From NCBI GenBank assembly GCA_013365365.1, contig JABVXU010000782.1, positions 1 to 20,782 of the forward strand: a stretch of 20,782 nucleotides of DNA. The letters are read 5' to 3'. The notes under the pieces were generated by a model. That model was given only the letters and a program-made list of their open reading frames with translations, did no database searches and had not been told where the DNA came from. The position numbers were made by a program, and so were the translations under genes. Source of the stretch: Cruorifilaria tuberocauda (Eukaryota; Nematoda; Chromadorea; Rhabditida; Onchocercidae). Each line of letters starts with the position of its first letter. Position 1 is the first letter of the stretch. Of the stretch, positions 1 through 10,620 are shown in pieces.

Positions 1-70
1 AGATCAAACTTCATCTCTTATGAGGCATTAATTTCAATTCCATGGATGAAACATTTTCAAAGTTGATTTT

Positions 71-206
71 TCAAAGCAGCATAATCATCATGTCACCATA
101 ATTTTGATGTTTGCTGAAAATTTCCGTGATCGCGTCTACGAATTTTGTCAAATTCACGCCATTATTCCAAGGATTTGCTATATTCGACGACAAAATTCCA
201 TGCTTG
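71..206 (-). CDS. Possible last exon of a gene running leftwards (unrecognised)
   Basis: On the minus strand an AG acceptor (after CATAT) at 207-208 is followed by 44 open codons and a TGA at 71-73. The peptide starts KHGILSSNIANPWNNG and runs on through LTKFVDAITEIFSKHQN to MMIMLL. It looks more like protein than the surrounding AT-rich DNA: it mixes charged and hydrophobic residues, resembles an amphipathic helix (FVDAITEIF) and has locally higher GC. The exon would begin in phase 2. The upstream exons are not convincing. A short stretch at about 225-285 (-), after a TTTTCAG, is open in a different frame and could belong to the same gene. No family is recognised. Chance cannot be excluded. 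Confidence 0.3.
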
Positions 207-1034
207 CTATATGATTGATATTTTATAATTTTTTAAAACCGCCGTAATTTTTTTCAGTAAACTTTCTGAAAACCATTTTAATTCCTTTGAGGATTAACGT
301 ACAATTTTTTTCTGTTGATAATTTAAATTAAGTTAAGCAATAGCATTTTTATCATTCTTTTGTTGATTTTCGAGATTTCAAACAATTTCATTAACAATTA
401 TATGAGGTTAGATAAGTAAGTTATGATCTAAAAATTCCGGATTAAGCATTCCCGTTTTTTTCTGCGTAATTTTCATTTCATTCCGATAATTTATGGTTGG
501 AAATTGAACTGATAAGTTTACAGTACTCTTATATAAAGATAACTGTTTATAATACCATAAATACCATTAGTTCTTTTATCAAGTAAATGAAATATATGAT
601 AATTATTGAGCTCAAACTTTAATTTCATATTAAAATTTATTCATTAACAAAAAATAATTAAGAAATTGCTTTGTATAATTCAATATATTCAGTGTAATTT
701 CTTTTCTGTAATAGAAGAAATAAAAAAGCTAAGAAACAATAAGGAAAAAGAAATAAACCAATGATTTTAATACTTTCTTTGCATACTAAACATGAAATCT
801 AATAATTTGACAAGAAGATTTATACTTGAAATAACGAAATTGTAATTTATATAAATATGTTATAAATGAAACTATTAAAACAATTTCATCAACGAATGAA
901 TTAACAGAGAATGATAATTGACAGCTGACAGGAAAATATTCTTACAACATCTGTAGGAAAGACTAAATTGCTAAAAAGTTTTTATATAATTTTAAAAAAT
1001 TTTTTCTATTTTTACTAGGAAAAATAAGAATTAT

Positions 1035-1097
1035 ATTGAATTACAAATAACAATAAGATAATAAGCATTATTGAATCACAAGTAACAATGAGATAAT
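1035..1097. repeat. Imperfect tandem duplication, 28-nt copies, 35-nt period
   Basis: Copies at 1035-1062 and 1070-1097 both begin ATTGAA and end AGATAAT. They match at 25 of 28 positions, and the three differences are all transitions. This is a small local duplication with no visible function. Confidence 0.75.
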
Positions 1098-1245
1098 CTA
1101 CTGGAAATTAATAAAAATACGAATGAAAGCACAAGTGTTTTTTTTCTCTCCTCATTATCATCTTATCATTGAATGATATTAAAATTCCTTGCGATTGAGT
1201 TTCGATACAAATGAAAAGTTAAATTACTATTGCAAGTCACCATTC

Positions 1246-1265
1246 CATTAATGATATCATTAATG
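1246..1265. repeat. Perfect 20-bp palindrome
   Basis: CATTAATGATATCATTAATG equals its own reverse complement. It carries TAAT/ATTA cores on both strands, as homeodomain dimer sites do, but in DNA this AT-rich the function is open. Confidence 0.6.
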
Positions 1266-2113
1266 ATAAACGAAGTGTGATATAAGATATAACATCCTTT
1301 GTTATTACTTGGAAAATCATTTTGGTAGGAAAAATATGAATGAAACTTTAATTATTTTTATCATTTCTAATCAAACAGTTTGGAAATCGATCTTCTTCTT
1401 CCATTATTCTTTGTGCCGTATTATCCATTAATTTTATTTTTTCGAATTTCAAATCTTTTCAAAGCACTTAAAAATATTAGTGATAATATATATTGCTCAT
1501 ATTTTAGCTCGAAAAATTACTTCCAATTGTCTGTTTTGAATGGAAAAAAGTAATAGAGCAATTCTAATTATAATAAATTTCTACGCCTAAATTTCTCTCC
1601 TGTTCATTTAATCGTTGCAGCATTATTTTCTTTCCCATTTCAATTAAAAAAACTTTTTCATGGAACTATCAGTTAAGAAATTGAATTTTTAAATGCACAA
1701 ATTAATAATATATTAATGAAAAAAACAAAATAAAAACGATAAAATCAATAAATGTAAACTGCAATTAAGAATGAAATATTCATATTTCTCTTCGAATTAT
1801 AAATTATTACTTCAAATTATAGCAGAATTTTTTAATTTGTTTTTAAATTTAAAATAATAAGTTATGGAAACGAAATTTGATATGAAAAAAGTAATTATTG
1901 TTGATCGAAATTCTTCAAATCTTATTCTAATTTTTCGGCATATTAAAAAATTTATGAGAAATTATGAAATGAAATTAAGTACTATTAGCAAATATTACTA
2001 TCAGTAACTATTTCTATTCATTTGCAAAATTTAATTATAAATTTGCGTTGATCCGGTGAATAAACAAAAAAACTGTTAAATTAACGAATTTTAGAATTTC
2101 AGGTGCGATATGA

Positions 2114-4280
2114 CTATTTTTCCGGACATGTTTTCAGCTTTTCAGGTGCATAATTTACCATTTCCGGACATGGCACATTGAATTCTGCCAGTCCTTCCTT
2201 GTCCTGCAAATTTTTGATTATTATCTGCAACATTAATGTTATAATTGCTACAATTATCATTTAGTCAATTACTTTATAAGTTTATTTATTAATCTTTACA
2301 TGGGAAGCTGCCACTATGCTATTTGAAGCTTTCACTTCTTCTGAATTATAACCTGAATTTTAAACGGTATAAGTGAAGAGAAGAATTACTGAGTATACCT
2401 TAGTATCAGGTTCCCAGATACCAACACGACGATGACAACTGTATGGTACAACAAGTGATAATGCTCGACCGCTAGTTTGATTACGACAAAATCCAACTGA
2501 TATGATATTGAACATGAAATGTGCTCGTACAGCAACAAATCCATAACGTTCTACACATTCAGGTCGACATACTGAAATTTCGATCATTGTTGTCTGATAA
2601 TTATATAATCATGTTAATTGATTGCTTATTGTTTAAATTTTCTGTTTATTTTTTTGTTTAATATTTCATAAAATTTGTTTACATATCGAAGACATTTTAA
2701 TCGATGGTGGCAATTCATCTGAAGAAATAAATTATAAATTAACGTTTTACTGAGTAGTTTTCATCGTTCAGGTGTTATTCTAAGATGAATTTTTTTATTT
2801 GAAATAATAATATTTTAAGACTTGAAGTTTTAAGTTTACAGCTAATAACCGGTTGAGTGGAATCATAGAAATAATCTAAAGTATTTCATGTAATAAGTTA
2901 CTGACAAAATTACGCATTATTTTTTCAATACTTACTTAATGGAATTACAAATTTAAAATGAGATAAAAAAATTCAACCATAAATGCAATCATTTAAAAAA
3001 TGCCAAATTAGAAAGATTAAGTTAATCTTCCATATGAAATATAAAAGCAAATTTATTACAAAATTCTGTTTTAACTTATCAATCAGTAAATCAATAACTA
3101 AAAGAATCACTTTAATAAACTCTATTAACTCATTTACTAATCATTTATGATTTCGATTACAACTAAAGATTTTTTAATTTAAATGAAGCATTAAAAACTG
3201 CACCAGTTTGAATACTCTTTCGTTAAAAAAAAAAATTGATTACTGATTTGCTTGAATTTCTCCCTGTTTCGGGTTTCTATTTCCGGTTTCTAAATCAGTA
3301 TTAACAGCTTAATGTGAAGCAAATTATGCTATTGTCATCTAATCTAAAAATGTATTTCACATAAATAATATTGCAATATGCAACAGATCGCATTATTGTC
3401 ATAAAACGTATTTCAACTGTGCTATATTTTCAAAACGTCTTGCATATTCTGAAAACAATGCGCTCGATCGATCCAAAACACGTCACGTGACTTTGTGTTT
3501 CGGAACATATCAAGAAACGTGTATCAGAGAGAAAAGTTAGTGTAATTATTTATTTGCATACCTGTTCGTCTAGTTTTTCTCTGCAAATTTTTTAATGGTA
3601 AATATATGAAATTAATATAATTTTGAATTTTGATTAATGTAATGTAATGAAAATTTTGATAAAATATATGAAATTTTAAATGGTATCAGTTTTTTCATCA
3701 TTTTTTTGTTTACGTAAAATTTATTGTTTTATTGTTTGAAATAACCTTTATCTATTTTCAGGTTATTTTTTCCTTCCTTCACTTTTTCTGATGTTACTAA
3801 TAATTTTCTGCCTTTTTTTTGCTTCAATCGATACATATATGAATACGAATTAAATATGAAATATTTATTGTATACTAAAAGATAATTATGAGTAACTAAT
3901 TTGTACTTGAAAGTTAAACACAATAGCTTTTTCACTTTTTTTTTCAATTCTTAACCTCTATTTTACTTTGCTCGTATTCATTCAGCGATTCGAAATTTTT
4001 TTTGAAGTTAATAAGAAACCTAGGATCAGCTTTCATAATCTGAGTTTCTTTTGAAAAACTTGAAATTGGAAATATCTAAGAAAACTAATAAGAAATATCG
4101 CTTATGCGTGAAACCTTGCTTTTTCTTTCTCCTTCTCTCTCTTCCTTCACTCCTTTCATTTCCAATTTTATCAGTTAATATAAATGATATAATAGATTTG
4201 ATTATTCGTAATTTATTGGCAATAAAAAAGAAGATGAAACGTACGGCCAAAACTATTTTCATGAATCCATTGTCGAGAAG
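2114..4280 (-). CDS. Unrecognised small cysteine-rich protein, at least 5 exons, 5' end unclear
   Basis: The last two exons are well supported. Exon 2571-2399 runs from a TTTCAG acceptor, reads CRPECVERYGFVAVRAHF and so on to GIWEPDTK, and ends at a GTATAC donor. Exon 2203-2114 starts after TTTGCAG, reads DKEGLAEFNVPCPEM to KTCPEK and ends in TAG. Upstream, three small exons fit in phase: 2718-2683 (ELPPSIKMSSI, after TTCTTCAG, donor GTAAAC), a 19-nt micro-exon 3580-3562 (RKTRRT, after TTTGCAG, donor GTATGC) and, less surely, 4280-4245 (LLDNGFMKIVLA, after TTCTTCCAG, donor GTACGT). The two-exon core has six cysteines (CxxxC, then four single ones), which suggests disulfides and an extracellular or lumenal protein. 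No convincing signal peptide exon was found. An in-frame Met lies in the third exon from the end (MSSILCRPEC). No family is recognised. Confidence 0.55.
3482..3491. promoter_or_regulatory. Perfect GTCACGTGAC E-box palindrome (CLEAR-type)
   Basis: GTCACGTGAC is the 10-bp palindrome with a CACGTG core known as the CLEAR element, bound by TFEB/MITF-type bHLH factors (HLH-30 in C. elegans). It sits in a locally GC-richer patch (about 3440-3540). In the gene model around it this patch is intronic, but it could be an internal promoter for the cysteine-rich gene. Use in vivo is inferred. Confidence 0.4.
4114..4163 (+). repeat. Pyrimidine-rich tract
   Basis: About 50 nt that are almost entirely C and T on the plus strand (purine-rich on the minus strand). 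It creates overlapping open frames on both strands with low-complexity K/R/E-rich or F/L/S-rich translations. These are not taken as genes. Confidence 0.6.
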
Positions 4281-6183
4281 CTGGAAGAAATAGCTTCAAT
4301 AGCATCAATCCAAAGAAATAACGCATCTTTTGTTTCTACAACTTTATAAATATATCCCACATTTAAAATTTATTGAAAAGAAACAAAAAAAGAAAAATAA
4401 AGCACGAAAAAGTTTCTTTAATAACTGACAATAAATCAATCTTGTCGAATATTTTAAAGTGCTAACAATTGGAACGTCTTTTTTTGCAATAATTTGTGTA
4501 ACAAAAGCATAGTTTCATTCTGTAAAATTGAAAATGCAAAAGAAAATGGAAAAGTATTGGCAAAATTTTTACGAGCAAAAAGAAAATTAAATTAGAAGGA
4601 TGCATTCATTAAAATGGAAAAGGAAAGGTGAATGTTTCCGTACCAATTTTAGCGTAATTAAGAAAAATCGACATTACATATTTTATTGAAAATATCTGTG
4701 AACAGATCAGATCAGCTATCTGAGCTATCACTTCATTTGTAGCGAGCATCAAAAATGATAGTTTGAATTAATTTTGATTAAGTGTTATTAATTATTGTAT
4801 CACTTAGTTGAATTTATTGTTTCTCTTTATCGTTGAATAATATTTACTGGATCTCGATCACCAGAGAAATTTAGCACTTTCTTCTTATTTCTTTACGTTC
4901 CTTAAAATCAATTTCTAAGCATCACGCTGTATCATAGATAAGCAAACATCTTTACCATATCAATGATGAAGTAAAATTTGATTTTACGGTTGTTGAACTG
5001 ATTAAGAATGCAATAAACCGGAAACGAACAATAGGTAAACGAAAATGAAATAATAATGATAGAAAAAAGGAACTAAAAGCAAAAAGGCTATATTGAATTC
5101 AGAGTAAACGAAATAATCTGAAATATGCAAGATGAAAATAATTTAAAATAATAATTACCCACTTTATCTCCGTCTTTTTTCATCTGCTATAATTTGTACA
5201 ATTATTTCATAGTATTAAATTAGTCCTAGTTTTTTTAATATTTGTAATATATAATCCATAGTCTCTACTTGTCAATTACAAAAGAAAATTACGAATTGTC
5301 TGACTAGCATATTGTCGTTTTATTTCAGTATCTAATTAAATCTCCATCCTCATGATCATGCTGAATCATACCCCAGAACTTCTATCGGGAATGTACAACT
5401 TATTTCATATAAATAAATTTCGTATTGTAGCCATATTTCATTTAAATTCCACTTTCGTAATGGACATAGGCCATAGATACATTTGAAATTCCTGAACCCG
5501 ATATTCCGTGTGAAACCGAGCAGAAGAACAGCACAAGATAACAACAATATGATTTTTTTTTACTTAATTTTGAAAAAAGTTGGAAATGAGCGGAATTATG
5601 GACTTCGAATCTGATTATACTCTGCTGATTCTGAAATTCAATAAACGACAAATTTGCGAAAAACTTTCATTACTTGGAAGTAATTTTCAGCTGTGTAATA
5701 AGCACAAAAAAGTAAAGGAAGCAAATAAGAAAAGGTATTGAATCTAAATATCAATATAAAAACAATTTAAAGAAAGCAATTAATTAAAAAATCTAAAACA
5801 GATGTAAAATTTAGTTGAATATCCATATATTAGTAAAAAAACAACTTATTCATATACAACTTATCCTATATAAAATATCACTCATAATGGAAGGATTTTA
5901 CTGCAAGTAAGAATAGCAACAAATACAAAATTACTATTAACAAGATAGACTCGAAAAGCCAGAATAAAACAAATAGGAGAAATTATAAATCTACCAGCTT
6001 GGAATAAAACATTTCCGTAGGTAAATAATTTTAGATTGCAATAATAATAATTTCAGACTACAAAATAATTTAAATTAAATCTCGAAAATTGTTTCCTAAA
6101 ATAATTCCATCCAGTTATTAAATTACGATTATTTTTCAATTCACATTCACTCAATACACAATTTTCACTAAAAAGAGAAATGA
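4281..6183. other. Intergenic region with no convincing gene
   Basis: AT-rich DNA between the cysteine-rich gene and the 3' end of the phosphatase gene. One minus-strand stretch (5491-5356) follows a GGTTCAG acceptor and is open for 44 codons (starting NFKCIYGLCPLRKW). Its donor does not join in phase to the exons further down, so it is not called. The phosphatase 3' UTR must lie in the right-hand part; no AATAAA was found close to its stop. Confidence 0.5.
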
Positions 6184-8615
6184 TTAAGAAATGACTTGCT
6201 TCATAATCAAATCATTCTGTGCATCATTAAGTACCACAATAATAACGGAAACATTATCACCACAACCTCGTTTTACCGATTCTGCAGCTAAATCATCGGC
6301 AACATTCTGCCAAATCATTTCACGTGTTTCTGATTCTTGCTCAACATCAGGCTAAAAAACAAAATATCATAATCAAAGATATCAATTAAAGAATAATGAT
6401 ACTTGAATATTCAAACCTTTGTTAACTGTCTCATTTTTGCCATAACATAATCCACTGCCTGCTGATTGGTGAATGTTTTCCATAAACCATCGCACGCAAT
6501 AAGAACAAATCTAAATTTTAAATTCTAAATTTGTTTTTAATTAAAGCTTAAAATTCTATACCAGATCATAAAAATAATCCATGAAAACTTTAATTACTAA
6601 AAATTTTCGGAAATTGAATATTCGACATCATGGGACTATAAAGCACCGACGAAGTTACCAAATATATTCAATAAGTTTACGTTCAATCCAGTGTATTTCC
6701 TAATTCGGAATCGATTATTATGAAAATACGAAATCAAAAAAACCAACATATCATCCTTCGTGATAGAAAATTTCTTAACATCAGGTGTACAAATGAGTCC
6801 ATATGCTTTGAATTGACCATCACCAATCGATCGGGACACTTCCAAAATGCCCATTATGCGACCATCCCTTAAATATTTCATTTTAGACCAACGGAACACA
6901 CCAAAATGAAATTCGTTGCTGATAAGTTTAAGAAACTTCCATATTTGAATAAATGAATAAACTTACTTAACATTACCACCTGCCTTTTGAATTCGCATTC
7001 GTTCTTCGAAATGCAGCGGCGAGTGATCTACTGTTAACTGCATCGCAACATCCTTTGCTTCTTCAGTTCCTGATTTACTACGACAAACTACTGCCTGGAA
7101 GGTGTAATTTATACATTAATACATATGTTGAATCAAATCCATCACTGAAAATAAGATGCTTCGATTATGTTGGAAATGCATAGAATATACAAACAAATTT
7201 TTCATGTTACTCAGAAATATGAGGAGAAATGTGATCAACTCTTAAAAAGACCTTTGAATCGCCAATGTTCGCACAGTAAATAATATTATTAACCAGCAAA
7301 ATTGTGGTCGCTGTTGTGCCATCTTTCCATGAAGGCCTCCTTTAAGAGAATGAAGTTTTGAAACGAAGAAATACGGAAACAGAAAGATAATTAACAAAAA
7401 TGGCGGTTAGAAAAAAAAAAACTAACGTTCGCCGAGCTTCAACCAGAAATTGTTCATCGACTTGTTTATAAGTATCGATGAAGCACTTTTTTATTCCTTT
7501 CTCCAAAGAAGCGAAGTCAGAACCTGGAATTATTATTGACGCTATAAGTGAAACGTATTCCTGTAAGCACTACATATAAACTATTTTACTACAGTTAATT
7601 GAATTTCTTCAATTCATATAATGAACAGCTATTACTTCAGTTCTACTCGTTTCTTATAATATTTTGCTCGAAATATATATTAAGGATCTGGATAAATTAT
7701 CCTACCTATTTGTTGACATCTCGCATGAAAACATGACTATAAAATTCTAGCTTCATTTTTTTTTGCACTTAACATTCACTATAATCTCTAGTGCTGTAAA
7801 TTTTACAATTAACATTTATCATCCTTAATTACAAACATCCAAAGATGAAACCAACATGCTTCTAATTTTTTCTTCAGTCTAGGTGGCAAACGTTCAGCAG
7901 CAAAATCTGCAGCTCGACGTCCAGCATGACCATCAAAAATCGCATAAAAAGCACTTCGCTGACTAAAAAAGTATGGAGTGAATAAAATTGATCCAAACTG
8001 TTAAAAGAGATTTTGTGTTTCATTGTGTCTCTTGTGATTACATGTTACAAATGTTGGTGAGTCCAAACTGATCCAATCGAACATGTGCATCTTGCATATC
8101 TTGACGTTCACCTTTTCGCCAACCACATACGCTAACCAATTTACTGGCTGCAACTAGACTTCACTTATTTTTTTACTTCTTGAACAAACAATATAGATTC
8201 TCAAAGTCTTGCAATTTTCATTCAACCAGCAGGAGTCGCTTTGAAGCTATATACTTATATAAGTTAAACTAAATCCTTCCAAATGAAGAGCAGAGAGCAG
8301 TGAAAGCAGTGCCTTCTGGAAAAAGATATATAATAAAAACTGAAGGCATTCAGGAATGGACAATCAAAGACGCGCCTTTTAAGAGAATGAAGCAATCGTC
8401 CACCTACCAGCACCATCATTTTCACCAGTCTTGCTTGATCCTTCGGAAGTTGTATTCTCATTCCGAAATTTTTTCTGCATGCTGCAACTAGAATCTGAAC
8501 CAATATCACTTGCATTGGTCGAATCTTCTGATTTTTCAGTAACGTTCGAACCAACGTCCAAATCATGGTAAAGCGACAGTGCTAATGGTGGCACCATTTT
8601 CCTCTTTGTCGCCAT
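6184..8615 (-). CDS. ILKAP: PP2C-type Ser/Thr phosphatase, ILKAP-like, 9 exons, 371 aa
   Basis: Metal-dependent protein serine/threonine phosphatase of the PPM/PP2C family, closest in recalled sequence to integrin-linked-kinase-associated phosphatase. Coding exons: 8615-8408, 8147-8042, 7962-7856, 7523-7427, 7339-7252, 7094-6967, 6867-6748, 6510-6417, 6351-6184; phases agree throughout and the total is 1116 nt. Residues 1-70 are a Ser/Asn-rich, probably disordered leader (MATKRKMVPPL). The catalytic domain fills the rest: GWRKGERQDMQDAH (78-91), FDGHAG with metal ligand D115, WKDGTTAT (177-184), NIGDS (197-201), ERMRIQKAGGNVKDGR, LEVSRSIGDGQFK (253-265), ACDGLWK with D292 and GDNVSV with D348. 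As in human ILKAP, the first acidic pair reads QD instead of ED. It is likely active. An AG just before the ATG (GAAGCAG/AA-ATG) could be a cis- or trans-splice acceptor. The exon 2/3 junction (8042, 7962) is the least certain; an acceptor about 30 nt upstream is also open. Confidence 0.95.
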
Positions 8616-8774
8616 TTCTGCTTCAAATAAAAAATATCCATTCAAACACTTATTAAGCATTAGTACGTAACTGTAAGCAATATATGATCTATAATGGAAC
8701 GGCAATGATAAACTCACTAAAACATAATTCATTAGTGCATAAGATAAACTATTAGCAAAAATGTTCATGCTCGC

Positions 8775-8810
8775 ATATATTACATATATATATATATACA
8801 TATATATATT
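8775..8810. repeat. AT dinucleotide microsatellite
   Basis: Runs of TA/AT broken by two ACAT interruptions, in the region just upstream of the phosphatase gene. Confidence 0.8.
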
Positions 8811-8861
8811 ACTCAAATTATCAGAATCTGATTCAGTACCAATTTTGCTGTTTCCGACTTC

Positions 8862-8869
8862 TTACGTCA
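8862..8869. promoter_or_regulatory. CRE-like TTACGTCA motif
   Basis: TTACGTCA (TGACGTAA on the minus strand) is a common ATF/CREB-type bZIP variant. It lies about 250 nt upstream of the phosphatase start codon. An 8-bp match can arise by chance. Confidence 0.25.
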
Positions 8870-9199
8870 ATCAAAATCACTCGTATCTTCGTTATCTTTT
8901 ATTAATTCTGCAAACAGTGAAGAATCAAAAAATTCATTGATATGGTATTTAAAATCATTTTTTTAAATAATGTTGGTTTTGATTATGCGATTTCTCTACG
9001 AAGTTTACATATACCTACCGGCTGAGAAAACATTAAAAAATAGCTCCATATCAAAATACCACGTAAGCGAGCCTGAACAGGAATATTAGAAACATTTTCT
9101 CTTGCTAATGTGAAAAAAGACAAAAAGTACTATCAATTTCCATCGGATGACAATCCGCAACTATCCACATAATTTTCAAAAAATAATCTTTGAGAAACC

Positions 9200-9205
9200 T
9201 TTATT
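9200..9205 (-). terminator. Polyadenylation signal AATAAA for LSm4
   Basis: AATAAA on the minus strand, about 125 nt after the LSm4 stop codon. It is the first canonical signal downstream of that gene. Confidence 0.5.
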
Positions 9206-9329
9206 CAGATATCACATACAATTGTTTGTGAATAAAAAACTAAGTAGTGGAGAGTTCCATTCAAAACACAGTATTCGATGATTGCGACATACAAACAAGA
9301 AAAGAAAAATAAATTATAAACAAATTGTT

Positions 9330-10449
9330 TCATTGCACAGCTGATTTATCTCTATTCCATCCATGCTGACCACCACCACGCCCAGCGCCACGATTAGAAA
9401 CTCCTCCTCGACCTTGCTGTCCGCCCCGAACTCCCTGTAAATTACGCTTCGCACGCTGTTGGTCTTTCTGCTGTCTACGTACCTCCTTAACCTAAAATTA
9501 GAACTCTTCATTTGATACTACTCATTACCGACACAAAATAAGTGAAATCTGAAATGTACTATCGATGAGGTAGGTATACACTTCTGAGTGATTAGACTGT
9601 GAAATTCTACAAAAGAAATATAAGAAGTTTTCAAAAGAGTAAACAATAGAAAACGGTGCTTACCTCTTCCTTCACCAATTCTACTACATCATCCGGAATT
9701 CGCAAATACTTGATCGTCGAACCTCGTACATACACTTCTTGCATTTTTAGGAAGCGATCACCATCCTAAAACAAATAAAATCCTCAGTCAAAAACAATTT
9801 CAAGTGAATTGTTAAACAGAAATTGCAGCAGTAAAAATTATTCATGTTCACTATCACTACTCTGCAAATTCTAACAATTTGAAAATCTGGTTCGATTCAC
9901 GTATGATTTAGTCTGCAGAGCTCAATTACTTACATAACAAGCAAAACGAATATAACTTCAGTCAAATCCCCACCAACAGCGAAGGTCACTGACCCATAAA
10001 AAAAGCAACTCACACGTGATGTACAAATAGCATCTCTTAAGTGGATATTCATCCACGCATCACATGCAACTAAATGTCCATTATAGGTTTCTCCATTTTT
10101 CAATTCAACCAACATCGGATGATTCTGTGCTGTGCGCAAAAGTGATAGTGGTAGCTAAAAACAAACACGAACAATAAATGTATAATAATTTTCAATTACT
10201 GGAATCTCTAATCATCTAAGACAGTTTCAAATTCAGGAATATGCGTGCTTTCTCAATCAATTAAAAATTTCATCTGTATGTGTAACAAGTTTTCAACTAT
10301 AATAACAACCAAAATGAATTCATCCGCTTACTATAACAGGAAGTAAAATAACTTTATCTCTTCTTCTTTCATAATGATAATATATCATAATGAAAATCCA
10401 TATTATACGCGTTGAATTTAAAACATGAATTTGCAACACTTACCACCAT
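9330..10449 (-). CDS. lsm-4: U6 snRNA-associated Sm-like protein LSm4, 4 exons, 136 aa
   Basis: Subunit of the heptameric LSm rings: LSm2-8 binds the 3' end of U6 snRNA in the nucleus, and LSm1-7 promotes mRNA decapping in the cytoplasm. Coding exons: 10449-10444 (only ATG GTG, then a perfect GTAAGT donor), 10154-10014, 9765-9664, 9491-9330; total 411 nt. The N-terminus [16 protein letters not shown] is the hallmark LSm4 start. Sm1 motif: [20 protein letters not shown] through NIHLRDA (about 17-44). Sm2 motif: [14 protein letters not shown] (about 60-73). The tail after the fold is basic and RGG/GQ-rich ([16 protein letters not shown]), the type of tail linked to P-body assembly in LSm4 proteins. 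Length matches the family (human 139 aa). An out-of-frame open stretch overlaps the last exon and is a shadow. Confidence 0.97.
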
Positions 10450-10620
10450 ATTTCAGCATAAAAGTAGGATATACCAGTTGAGAGATATTTATCTGAAATT
10501 TGACTAAACTTCTCGAAAAATATTCTCGAATGCCATCAAATAAATCAAACGAATTAAGTAACAACAATAGAGAAAATGACGGGACGAACAAGGAACATTA
10601 ATTAATCAATTAATAAACAA

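Larger units (their letters stand above)
207..2113. other. AT-rich region without a recognisable gene
   Basis: About 1.9 kb of roughly 25 percent GC DNA with short A and T runs. No reading frame in either direction is long enough, or framed by good splice sites, to call an exon. It holds one imperfect tandem duplication (1035-1097) and a perfect 20-bp palindrome (1246-1265), listed separately. It is probably intergenic, or a long intron of the gene to the left. Confidence 0.6.
8616..9329. other. Spacer between LSm4 and the PP2C gene
   Basis: About 700 nt separating two minus-strand genes. It holds the LSm4 3' UTR (an AATAAA on the minus strand at 9205-9200, about 125 nt after the stop), a TTACGTCA motif at 8862-8869 and an AT dinucleotide tract at 8775-8810. 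No further exon could be supported. The gap is longer than a typical nematode operon spacer of about 100 nt, so co-transcription is possible but not shown. Confidence 0.6.

Noticed and set aside
3240..3299. Inverted repeat TACTGATTT / AAATCAGTA around a 42-nt loop
   Set aside because: Arms are only 9 nt and there are no target-site duplications or element-like interior, so a MITE or RNA gene call is not supported.
3729..3947. Minus-strand open frame of 72 codons rich in Lys and Tyr
   Set aside because: Composition reflects A-rich DNA, with no splice sites that join it in phase to neighbours.
4026..4293. Open frames of 78-80 codons on both strands
   Set aside because: They come from a pyrimidine/purine-rich tract; the translations are low-complexity on both strands. 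Only the short 4245-4280 segment fits as a possible exon.
5356..5651. Two overlapping minus-strand open frames, one resembling a signal peptide (LLLSCAVLLLGF)
   Set aside because: The signal-like frame has no ATG, and an in-frame stop lies just upstream. Its donor (GTATGA) does not match the phase of downstream exons.
8264..8566. Open frames on both strands over the first PP2C exon
   Set aside because: Shadows of the true first exon, which reads MATKRKMVPPL in another frame.
8379..8816. 145-codon upstream extension of the PP2C frame
   Set aside because: The extra N-terminus is translated AT microsatellite and Ile/Tyr-rich noise; the ATG at 8615 follows a splice-like AG.
9314..9511. 65-codon open frame on the minus strand across the LSm4 last exon
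   Set aside because: It is the last LSm4 exon read in a shifted frame; the true frame gives the RGG-type LSm4 tail.
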